Shown here in pieces: positions 1 to 7,619 of a stretch of 51,905 bases of DNA (positions are counted from its first letter, which is position 1; the number at the start of each line of letters is the position of its first letter). The DNA lies in contig JBPCJY010000122.1 of assembly GCA_051004815.1 (NCBI GenBank), positions 1 through 51,905 on the forward strand, in the 5' to 3' direction. Source of the stretch: JBBQXY01 sp051004815. Lineage in GTDB: Bacteria; Chloroflexota; Ktedonobacteria; Ktedonobacterales; Ktedonobacteraceae. Both the position numbers and the translations under genes were made by a program. The notes under the pieces were generated by a model, which saw only the letters and a list, made by a program, of their open reading frames with translations, ran no database searches and was not told the origin of the DNA.

Positions 1-931
1 AAGCTCGGTTTCCCAAAGTTCAAAAAGAAGAGTAAGGCTATTGGTTCCTTTCGCTTAACAGGTTCCATCAAAGTGTCTACCGATGCTGTACAGTTGCCAC
101 GCTTAGGGCGCTTACGCTTACATGAACACGGCTATATCCCTACTGATGCAAAGATACTCAGCGCCACCGTTTCTGAACAGGCGGGGCGTTGGTATGTCAG
201 TATGCAGGTAGAGGTAGAGCAAGCACAACCTGTTCCTACAACAACATCGGCTCTCGGTGTTGACTTAGGCATTAAGACGAGGGCCTCCTGTTCTGATGGG
301 ACGACCTTTGAAAACCCTAGAGCCTTGAAACATGCCTTGAAGAAACTCAAGCGGGGAGACGCGTACAAAGTCACGACGTGTAAAAGGCTCTAAGAACCGT
401 AGCAAGGCACGTCTAGCCATTGCAAAAATCCATGCTCGTATTGCTCATATCCGTAGTGACGCAAGCCATAAACTCACAAGCTATCTTGTCAAAAACCACG
501 CCTTGATAGCCATTGAAGACTTGCACGTAGCGGGTATGCTCAAGAACCATTGCCTTGCTCAAGCCGTCTCAGATAGTAACTTTGGAGAGATACGACGGCA
601 ACTTGAGTATAAATCAGCATGGCATGGAACACACCTTGTCACGATCAATCGCTTCTATCCATCCTCAAAAACTTGCTCAGCATGTGGGTATGTAAAGCCT
701 GAACTGAATTTAGGTCAACGTACTTTCATTTGCGAGGCTTGTGGCAATGTGTTAGACCGTGATTTGAATGCCGCGAAAAATATAAGAGATGTGGCGGTGA
801 GTTCCATCGACACACGAAACGCCTGTGGAGAGAGTAGCTCTGGCTTGCAGTTTCCTGTAAGTGAAACTGCTCTCGTTGAAGCAGGAACTAAAGGCGATGT
901 TTGGGCTGTGTCCCAAATGTCCATGTTTTAG
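1..931 (+). pseudogene. tnpB: TnpB (IS200/IS605-type RNA-guided nuclease), frameshifted and 5'-truncated by window edge
   Basis: Two reading frames together encode the C-terminal two thirds of a TnpB/OrfB protein. Frame 1 is open from base 1 to 393 and holds the first RuvC motif (GVDLGIK, about 257-280). Frame 2 then continues with KGSKNRSKARLAIAKIHARI, the second RuvC acid in IAIEDLH (about 503-525), a CxxC...CxxC zinc ribbon (about 675-745) and the third acid in DRDLNAAKNI (about 757-787), ending at 931. Removing one G from the run at 353-356 restores one frame, so a single-base insertion there is the likely lesion. All catalytic residues of the visible part are intact, so the break is either recent or a sequencing error. 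No tnpA partner is visible. The start lies outside the window. Confidence 0.85.
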
Positions 932-1021
932 AGAACGGTTTAGCAGTACGAGCATCGAACAAACGCCACAAAACGCGCTGTTTCGAGAGTTGGCGGTGAT
1001 CGGCGTAAAGTAGGTAGATGC

Positions 1022-1408
1022 TTATTCAATGGGCTGGTTGATCTCCCAGAGGTTGCCTTCGGGATCGGCAAAGTACGCCGTGCGCAGCCCCCAGGGCTGG
1101 TCGGTTGGGGGTCTGAGAAATGTGACTCCCTTGGCCTTGAGTGCCTCGTAGGCGGCGTCGACATCCTCAACACCAGCGGCCAGCAGCCCGCGAGGGCCGC
1201 TCTCGATCTTCAACTCAAGCTCTTCCGAACTTACCATGTGGGCGGCGGCTGAGACCTCCAGCAGGAGGAAGTACACGTTGTCCATATGGACAGCGACATG
1301 CTCGGAATCGCTCTCTGTCACCTCAAGTCCGAGCGTGTCCCGATAAAACGTCAGACATTTGGCCATATCTTTTACGAACACCACCGTCGCGGCGATACTA
1401 TGAAACAT
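1022..1408 (-). CDS. VOC (glyoxalase/bleomycin-resistance/dioxygenase) superfamily protein
   Basis: This is a 128-residue protein with the two beta-alpha-beta-beta-beta halves of a vicinal oxygen chelate fold. It opens with a typical paired-strand motif (ATVVFVKDMAKCLTFYRD) and ends with YFADPEGNLWEINQ, the usual C-terminal metal-ligand strand ending in Glu. I chose the ATG at 1408 because GAGGTGG lies five bases upstream; a GTG at 1417 would itself sit inside that ribosome binding site. The substrate cannot be told from sequence: members include glyoxalase I, dioxygenases and antibiotic-binding proteins. The gene stands alone, with 148 bases to the gene upstream on the same strand. Confidence 0.85.
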   Translation of the reverse strand: MFHSIAATVVFVKDMAKCLTFYRDTLGLEVTESDSEHVAVHMDNVYFLLLEVSAAAHMVSSEELELKIESGPRGLLAAGVEDVDAAYEALKAKGVTFLRPPTDQPWGLRTAYFADPEGNLWEINQPIE

Positions 1409-1565
1409 GGTTTCCACCTCTTCTTTCCTGGTCGAGTCCTCACAGAGTCCATGCGCGTGCGTGAGTCAGGCACCTCTCACTCGTTCAAGCCGAAGCGCGT
1501 CTGTGCTTGACAAGCAACAGTATAGCATAGAAGGAGGGACACAACTTCTCCAATCTTGCTCTTTC

Positions 1566-2300
1566 TCATGCCAGTGGTCTTTTCGCCATTTGCGCACCAG
1601 TGCGTGGATATTGGGGTGGACACAGTTTCTGTTGCTTCCAGACGAGCAGACGACGGCCATCATCGAGACCGGGGAGAGTCACAGCTACATCGGCTTTGAA
1701 TGTCGCGCCAAGCTGCTGTCCCGCCCGTTTACCCTGGACGATTTCCTCGTCCAATGTGCCTTTTTTGGGGAGAATTATCTGCCCACCAACGCGGCAAAAT
1801 GGCGCGGCATATTCTAAAAGGGTCGGTAAAGAGGCAACCGCACGGGCAGTTACCACATCGAATGTTGCTCGATAGTCCTTATTATGCCCAAGCTCTTCCG
1901 CTCGCCCTTGCAAGGCAACGATGTCTTGTAATTGGAGCGTCTCGATTATATGGCACAAAAACGTGACCTTTTTGCCAGTTGCCTCTACTAATACAACCTG
2001 CCAGCTGGGGCGCATAATCTTGAGCGGTATACCCGGAAAACCAGCACCAGAGCCGATATCGAGTAGGCGCGTATGGGGTTGGTCATGCACGCTTAGCAGG
2101 GACAACGAATCGAGGAAGTGCCTGATTAGCACTTCCTCTGGTTCAGTAATCGCCGTGAGGTTCATACGTGTATTCCAGTCGAGCAATTCCTGCTGGTAGC
2201 GCAGAAACTGCTCCATCTGCTGTTGAACGTGCGCAGATGCGTCTTTCGACCCAAACTGACGTACCTGTTCGCGAAACATGGCTGGAATATCTACCATCAT
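1566..2300 (-). CDS. rsmG: 16S rRNA (guanine527-N7)-methyltransferase RsmG/GidB
   Basis: This 244-residue protein is a full-length GidB/RsmG, the SAM-dependent enzyme that methylates N7 of G527 in 16S rRNA of the 30S subunit. The family N-terminus (LLDWNTRMNLTAI) is followed by the SAM-binding motif LLDIGSGAGFPGIPL at about residues 79-93 and by the conserved TARAVASL segment near residue 150. The start codon follows the upstream VWA gene stop with no gap (TAA then ATG ATG), so translation is probably coupled. Genes for RsmG often sit near gidA or parAB, but neither is in this window; here it is the last gene of a MoxR/VWA operon. The C-terminal ~20 residues after LLVWKQQK are not conserved in the family. 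Confidence 0.93.
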   Translation of the reverse strand: MMVDIPAMFREQVRQFGSKDASAHVQQQMEQFLRYQQELLDWNTRMNLTAITEPEEVLIRHFLDSLSLLSVHDQPHTRLLDIGSGAGFPGIPLKIMRPSWQVVLVEATGKKVTFLCHIIETLQLQDIVALQGRAEELGHNKDYRATFDVVTARAVASLPTLLEYAAPFCRVGGQIILPKKGTLDEEIVQGKRAGQQLGATFKADVAVTLPGLDDGRRLLVWKQQKLCPPQYPRTGAQMAKRPLA

Positions 2301-4484
2301 TTACGAGACAAACTTTCGTTTACTGTTCAGGTAATCAACCAGCAGGTATTCGCCCAGGTTGTTCTTGTCAGTATAGAAAGTACGCCCATGATTGATCTGT
2401 GACATCTGGTTGACGAAGGCCACCATCCAGCTATCATCTTCCAACATGAAGGTATTGATAGTGATGTTTTCACGAGTGCAACGCTGCACCTCAAGCAACG
2501 TTTGCTGTTCCGCCAAATGGTTATACGGCCAATTGAAGAGCCATTCACCATCCTCATACCAGACGGTTGGGCCACCGTCGGTAATCATAATGATTTGCTT
2601 ATTGACACTGCGACTGCGAGCCAGGAGTTGACGCGAGAGCATCAAGCCGTGCGCCATATTGGTTCCTTGACTATGATCGTAGCGGCTCATCTCCACCAGT
2701 TCCTCTGGCTTGTACTCGCGAGCAATGCGGGAAAAGCCCACAATGTAGAGGTTGTCACGCGGGAACTGCGAGCGAATGAGGCTCTCCAAAGCGACTGCCA
2801 CTTTCTTGGCAGCCGGTTGGCACTCGTTATAGACCATACTCAAGCTCATATCAATCATCAACACGGTCGAGGATTGTGTCGTGAACTCGGTACGATAGAC
2901 CTCAAAATCTTCCTTTTGCAGTTGCACTGGCGTCCCTATGCCACGCCGATGCACGGCATTCATCAGCGTCTTTTCCAGGTCAAGCAGGAAAGGGTCGCCG
3001 AATTGATAGGCCTTGCTCTCATCGGTACGCTCTCCGCCTACGCCACGGAAGGGGCTGACATGCCGCCCAAAGCCGTCACGCTTGAGCTTGTTAAAGATAT
3101 CCTGGAGGGCTTTTTGTCCAATTTTGCGGATACCACGGGCCGTTAATTCCCAACGGTTGCCGCGTTTTTGGATATAGCCCGCCTCCTCCAGGACCTTCAT
3201 CAGTTCTTTCAATTGCTCGATAGATTCATATTCATCGTTACCAAGCAGCTCCTTCACTTTCTCGCTGTCAATGGCTTCGAGATTATCCATGCGGCGTGCT
3301 TCATCAAACTGATCTTCCAGGCCCTCCATCTGCTGCAAGCGGCTCATCATGCGCATAGCCTCGTTCATCGGCAAGGACTCATTGCCGCGGAAGGGGAAGC
3401 GCGTACGCATCTGTTCCGACGGTGCTATGGCTTCCAAGTTCTGGGCCAGTTCCATCATATCCACGCGGATACGATCATCGCCCATCAATTGTTCCATAAG
3501 GTCCTGTAACTCTTGACGCTGCTCCGACGAAAGGTTATCCATGATGCCCTGCATAGCGGCCATCTGCTGTTGCATCTGCTCGATCAGATCATCCAGCGAA
3601 TTGACGCCGGGGAAATACTGACCGTGCTTCTGCATAAACGCGTCGAAATCCGGCTCTTTGCCTTCTTGTCGCTCGCGCAACATCTTATTCAGATCACGAA
3701 TCATCTCGCGCATCTTGGTGATATCTTCGGGGGTCATGTTCTGCAACGATTGCTGCATCCCCTGAAAGAACTGATTCATCATCTGCTGTTGCAGACTATC
3801 CATCAATTCCTTGAACTTCTCGCGGGCCTCTTCGTCCATGAAGTCATATTCAGACAAACCCTTGATCTGTCCGGGAATATCCTCTGGCAACTTGTCCAGG
3901 TAATCCTGCTTGCGCTTAGCAATCATCTCCAGCATTTTGCGCTTTTGTTCAGGCGAGAGGTCATCATCTCCGCTGCCGGATTGACCTTCCTGTCCCTGGC
4001 CACCGGAAAACTGTTGCCCTTGTTGACCCTGCTGTCCTCTTTGGCCTTGTTGAGACTGTTGTCCTTGCTGGTCAGATGGTTGCTGTTGCTGGCCCTGTTC
4101 TCCTTGTTCTTCAGAGGGCTGTTGCTGATTATTCTGTGCTCCATCCAGGCGATCCTGGATGCCTTCACGCTCTAGTTGCTTGATCTCCTCAAGCTTCTCG
4201 CGCAAGTCATCCATCACGCCGGAGGCCATGTTGTAGCGATTGAGCTGTTGGTTACGTTGCTCACGCATACGCTCCATCAACTCACGCAACCCCATGGTCT
4301 TGTTGCCATTATCCTTGGGAATACCATTCTGCATCAGGCGGCGCATGGCCTGCTGCAAATTGCCATTCTCCAGATAGTCATCCGATAGAGCTTTCAGAAC
4401 ATCATCAGCTTCGAGTCCCTCGATATTTTGGGTGCCATCCCAACGTGAATACCCATAGCGATTCTTAAAGAAGCGTTCGAACAT
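2301..4484 (-). CDS. VWA-domain protein, partner of MoxR-type ATPase (Mg-chelatase-D-like)
   Basis: This is a 727-residue protein. Residues 1-110 are helical. Residues 115-172 are a Gln/Gly-rich low-complexity linker. A long helical region with many Met and Gln follows. The C-terminal ~200 residues form a von Willebrand A domain with an intact MIDAS: D545-x-S547-x-S549 and a later TDGGP motif. In known MoxR/VWA and Mg-chelatase I/D systems the AAA ring works with such a VWA protein to remodel or metallate a target; the target here is unknown. The gene starts 12 bases after the MoxR stop, with its AAGGA site inside the end of moxR, so the two are translated together. There is no signal peptide, so it is presumably cytoplasmic. 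Confidence 0.87.
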   Translation of the reverse strand: MFERFFKNRYGYSRWDGTQNIEGLEADDVLKALSDDYLENGNLQQAMRRLMQNGIPKDNGNKTMGLRELMERMREQRNQQLNRYNMASGVMDDLREKLEEIKQLEREGIQDRLDGAQNNQQQPSEEQGEQGQQQQPSDQQGQQSQQGQRGQQGQQGQQFSGGQGQEGQSGSGDDDLSPEQKRKMLEMIAKRKQDYLDKLPEDIPGQIKGLSEYDFMDEEAREKFKELMDSLQQQMMNQFFQGMQQSLQNMTPEDITKMREMIRDLNKMLRERQEGKEPDFDAFMQKHGQYFPGVNSLDDLIEQMQQQMAAMQGIMDNLSSEQRQELQDLMEQLMGDDRIRVDMMELAQNLEAIAPSEQMRTRFPFRGNESLPMNEAMRMMSRLQQMEGLEDQFDEARRMDNLEAIDSEKVKELLGNDEYESIEQLKELMKVLEEAGYIQKRGNRWELTARGIRKIGQKALQDIFNKLKRDGFGRHVSPFRGVGGERTDESKAYQFGDPFLLDLEKTLMNAVHRRGIGTPVQLQKEDFEVYRTEFTTQSSTVLMIDMSLSMVYNECQPAAKKVAVALESLIRSQFPRDNLYIVGFSRIAREYKPEELVEMSRYDHSQGTNMAHGLMLSRQLLARSRSVNKQIIMITDGGPTVWYEDGEWLFNWPYNHLAEQQTLLEVQRCTRENITINTFMLEDDSWMVAFVNQMSQINHGRTFYTDKNNLGEYLLVDYLNSKRKFVS

Positions 4485-4496
4485 GGGAGTGTTCCT

Positions 4497-5900
4497 TTAT
4501 CGTCGATAGCGAATCTTACCACTGACTTCATCCTTATTAAGCCGACGGTTCAGATGGAGACCTTCGAGGATAAACTCGATGCTCGCCGCAATACTGGCCG
4601 GACTACCACGCCCATTCAATTTATCAATCGCTTTACTCAAGCCACCTACTTTGGAGAGCTGGTTGACGTATTCCATCGAAGGCATATCATCGCCCACCTG
4701 GACGCTCAAACCACGTTCAAAGCCAGCGACAAGCTGCTCAAATTCGCGATTTTCAAAGTATTCACCAAAGACGCTGAGTACAGCGGCATTGACCAGTTTT
4801 TGTACGACGCGATCTTCCTTGATGTCGCCCACGGTATCAAGCTCGATCTTGCCACAGGTCGAGGCCATGATGGCTGAGAGATCGCTCACGCGTGGCGCAA
4901 CGTGCCGTTCCTTGAGGCGTAGGGCGCGACGGCTGGCACTGCTCAACACATTCTCAAAGTTGGAGACAGAGACACGCACGCTCACACCGGAACGTTGGCT
5001 AATATCGTTGCTGCGCCGCGCCAACTGGGTAATCTCAGCAATCACTTCTTTCATAAACTGCGGGAAGATAATATCTAACCCCTCGGTAATGAAGTGGTTG
5101 CTTTCGGATTCCATAATTTGGATCTCATGTTCCGTTGTGCGCGGATAATGGGTGCGAATCTCGGAGCCAACACGGTCTTTGAGCGGCGTGATGATGCGCC
5201 CACGGTTGGTATAGTCTTCGGGGTTCGCGCTGGCAACAACATAGACATCCAACGGCAAACGAATCTTATAGCCACGAATCTGCACATCGCGCTCTTCCAT
5301 AATATTCAACAGACCAACCTGAATGCGCTCCGCCAGGTCTGGCAGTTCGTTGATACAGAAGATACCACGGTTAGTACGAGGAATCATACCATAATGGATC
5401 GTAAGTTCGTCGGAGAGATAGCGACCTTCGGCAACGCGCACGGGGTCTACCTCGCCAACCAGGTCTGAGATAGTGATATCGGGTGTCGCGAGTTTCTCAC
5501 CATAGCGTCTGTCACGCGGCAACCAGTCGATCTCGACGTTATCACCAAACTCTTCTACTTTGTCGCGACAAGCCTTACAGATAGGCTCGAAAGGATTATC
5601 GTTGATCTCACAGCCAGCGATCATCGGCACTACTTCATCGAGTAAATTTACAAGGCTGCGGGCCATACGCGTCTTGGCCTGGCCGCGCTCACCAAGAAAG
5701 ATGATGTCCTGACCGGAGAGAATGGCATTTTCGATCTGAGGAATAACAGTCTCTTCATAACCAATGATCCCTGGGAACAACTCTTCCCCTCTACGAATCT
5801 TCTGAATAAGATTTTTCCGCAACTCTTCTTTGACTGAAAGTAACCTATATCCACTTTCACGCAACTCACCAATTGTGCGTGGTCGAGTAGTAATGGTCAT
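4497..5900 (-). CDS. MoxR/ChlI-type AAA+ ATPase
   Basis: A 467-residue AAA+ protein. Walker A is GERGQAKT at residues 70-77. Walker B is the atypical GIFCINELPDL, with Asn-Glu where most AAA+ proteins have Asp-Glu, as is common in the Mg-chelatase I/MoxR clade. A sensor-1-like Asn lies in VVASANPEDYT. An insert with three Cys (about residues 96-115, CEIN...ICKAC) could bind a metal. Together with the downstream VWA gene this forms the classic MoxR-VWA pair. The ATG at 5900 has only a distant purine-rich site (AAAGG, about 14 bases upstream). The specific client is not known; no chlorophyll or cobalamin genes are nearby, so a biosynthetic chelatase role is not supported. Confidence 0.88.
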   Translation of the reverse strand: MTITTRPRTIGELRESGYRLLSVKEELRKNLIQKIRRGEELFPGIIGYEETVIPQIENAILSGQDIIFLGERGQAKTRMARSLVNLLDEVVPMIAGCEINDNPFEPICKACRDKVEEFGDNVEIDWLPRDRRYGEKLATPDITISDLVGEVDPVRVAEGRYLSDELTIHYGMIPRTNRGIFCINELPDLAERIQVGLLNIMEERDVQIRGYKIRLPLDVYVVASANPEDYTNRGRIITPLKDRVGSEIRTHYPRTTEHEIQIMESESNHFITEGLDIIFPQFMKEVIAEITQLARRSNDISQRSGVSVRVSVSNFENVLSSASRRALRLKERHVAPRVSDLSAIMASTCGKIELDTVGDIKEDRVVQKLVNAAVLSVFGEYFENREFEQLVAGFERGLSVQVGDDMPSMEYVNQLSKVGGLSKAIDKLNGRGSPASIAASIEFILEGLHLNRRLNKDEVSGKIRYRR

Positions 5901-6036
5901 TCGGTTTTATGCTACCTTTCTTGGGGGCTGGCTTCGTGTGATGCATGTCTGGGAATGGGGACAAATGAACCAATCCTGCATGATCCCCACTGCAACCATT
6001 AACAGGTGGAACCAACTTGATTCTACCGTCTCTGGC

Positions 6037-6057
6037 GAAAAAACGCAAGTGTTTTTC
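6037..6057 (-). terminator. Possible intrinsic terminator after the CN-hydrolase gene
   Basis: Inverted arms GAAAAAAC (6037-6044) and GTTTTTC (6051-6057) flank a six-base loop, eight bases after the stop of the minus-strand gene ending at 6065. Read on the minus strand, the second arm provides a T-run. The stem is AT-rich and weak, so this is tentative. The rest of the 164-base gap before moxR shows no other feature. Confidence 0.35.
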
Positions 6058-6064
6058 CCGACCC

Positions 6065-7288
6065 CTAAGAAGTTGGCACATCGACATCAGCCCAAATGGC
6101 GGTTTCGGGATATTGATTGGCGCGTACACCACCCGGCAAAAGTTGCTTCCCAATCTGCGCGAGAGCAGCACGGCGCTCTGCCAGTGACATACCCGGCGTT
6201 GTCTTGATAGGATCGTCGGCAACCCATGGTGATACTGCTAAAATGTTCCCTTTCATGGCTTTTCCAGTTACGGTATGGTTAAAACCGTCGTTACCTACAA
6301 GATTGCGGCAAGGGTCGGGGTCTCGCTCACTCTTCATAGTGATGCTCGATTGCCCATCAAAAGCAACATCGAAAAAATTTCCTACCTGCATTGGGCAGAC
6401 GTTGAAATACAGATGCTGATAATCATCTTGCAGGCAGCCCAGCACTGAATTTAACCATTCCTGCGGTTGCCAATCAGCAGTTTTCGAGGCACTGGCCCAT
6501 GGTTGATCATTGGCATCATGCTGAAGCACGATACTTGCGCCCTGGCTATCCAATTGCCGCAGATATTCAGGGGTAAAGGCATCCAGGCTGATAGCCATGC
6601 CAATTTTGCCAATGGCAGTCTCAAAGGCGCGTACATCCTCCAAACTTCCGGGCGTCAAATCAAGGGTCGCCTTTTCGCTCTCTGTGAGAAAAACTTTATC
6701 GGTCGTCCCGATGAGGTTGCCATCTGGCCCCCACAAAAATCCGGTATTGTAGACGCCCGGCCCATCAGGAAGAAACACTTTCGTAGAAAAACGCCGCCCA
6801 AAACGGCTGGCATCTATACTTTCGGTGGAACATTGCACATGCGGCGTAATCGTGCTGGCCGATAGAAAAATACCATGTGTAGCGGCTAATCTACTTAACG
6901 TGGTAGCAAAAGGTCGATACATGATATCAGATAAAGAAAGGAGCAGCGAACGCACCATCGATATACCTGGATACTGACGCCGATAATGGATCATACGACG
7001 GCCATAACCTAAAGCTAACATACTGATGGCGACATTTGAAGTATGCATATGCCGCGATAAATAGCCGCGCTTCCCTGTCAGTGCCAGCGGAAGGCCAAGA
7101 ATTTCACCCAGGACCACCAGGTTGGGCCGATCCTTTGTCAGATGCGGTACAGCCATGCCAACGATACGCTCTAACTCCGCGGTGAAACGATATTCAGTGG
7201 TTGCGGCCTGCAAATTGATTCTATTGCTTACCGCGATCAAGCGTGCTGGTCGCGTTTCGGCGTATCTCTGATCTTCAAGCTCGTGCAT
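6065..7288 (-). CDS. CN-hydrolase (nitrilase) fold protein lacking the catalytic Cys
   Basis: A 407-residue protein with the nitrilase alpha-beta-beta-alpha pattern. The Glu of the Glu-Lys-Cys triad is in LVVLGEILG (E62) and the Lys in GTTDKVFLTE (K198). The position that is normally Cys in the G-x-x-IC-x-D-x-F-P-E motif is Ser (GMAISLDAFTPE, S234). Active nitrilases, amidases and carbamoylases use that Cys as nucleophile, so the protein may be inactive, regulatory or mechanistically changed. I chose the ATG at 7288 because GGAGGTG lies seven bases upstream; a TTG at 7417 in the same frame has no such site. It is the first gene of the minus-strand run leading into moxR, 164 bases away. The length (~407) exceeds the usual 260-330. 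Confidence 0.72.
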   Translation of the reverse strand: MHELEDQRYAETRPARLIAVSNRINLQAATTEYRFTAELERIVGMAVPHLTKDRPNLVVLGEILGLPLALTGKRGYLSRHMHTSNVAISMLALGYGRRMIHYRRQYPGISMVRSLLLSLSDIMYRPFATTLSRLAATHGIFLSASTITPHVQCSTESIDASRFGRRFSTKVFLPDGPGVYNTGFLWGPDGNLIGTTDKVFLTESEKATLDLTPGSLEDVRAFETAIGKIGMAISLDAFTPEYLRQLDSQGASIVLQHDANDQPWASASKTADWQPQEWLNSVLGCLQDDYQHLYFNVCPMQVGNFFDVAFDGQSSITMKSERDPDPCRNLVGNDGFNHTVTGKAMKGNILAVSPWVADDPIKTTPGMSLAERRAALAQIGKQLLPGGVRANQYPETAIWADVDVPTS

Positions 7289-7619
7289 TGCAGACACCTC
7301 CACTGGATGATTCATCAGATGGTTTCCCACAATTTCCACCGCCAGATTCTGGCACAAGTCTATCACAGATGGCAAGTACCGTCGAATCGAAGCATCGCCT
7401 ACAAGCGTATTGAGCAATAATTTACGGTATCTGGCCCTTGCTTGAAGAGATCTTTAGGGTTTGGAGCATTTCATTGAGATTTTCTTGAGCTTCAGCACAA
7501 ATTTTTATTGATTGTAGTTTGCTACTATGCTACACTATGTACAAGTTTGGTCTGCCAACTTGAAGACAGAGCAATATTTCAGACGCATATATCCGTGTAG
7601 TACAAAGGATTGAATCCTC
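7289..7619. other. Divergent intergenic region
   Basis: These 331 bases separate the CN-hydrolase gene (minus) from the permease gene (plus). The part next to 7288 holds the GGAGGTG ribosome binding site of the minus gene. The part from about 7480 is AT-rich and contains the plus-strand promoter at 7508-7536. No c-di-AMP or potassium riboswitch core could be recognised. Confidence 0.6.
7508..7536 (+). promoter_or_regulatory. Sigma-A type promoter for the permease gene
   Basis: TTGATT (7508-7513), a 17-base spacer and TACACT (7531-7536) fit the -35/-10 pattern (four of six matches in each box). Transcription would start near 7543, leaving a leader of about 75 bases before the ATG at 7620. Confidence 0.5.

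Noticed and set aside
2502..4388. Long open frames on the plus strand opposite the VWA gene
   Set aside because: They are antisense shadows of the Gln/Leu/Glu-rich VWA gene; they lack ribosome binding sites and known motifs, and the minus-strand protein has clear VWA domains.
4497..5900. Magnesium or cobalt chelatase for tetrapyrrole synthesis
   Set aside because: Similarity is to the general ChlI/MoxR clade; no BchH/CobN or other tetrapyrrole genes are in the window.
7418..7619. c-di-AMP (ydaO-type) or potassium-related riboswitch before the permease
   Set aside because: No conserved core motifs or suitable helices were found in the ~75-base leader.
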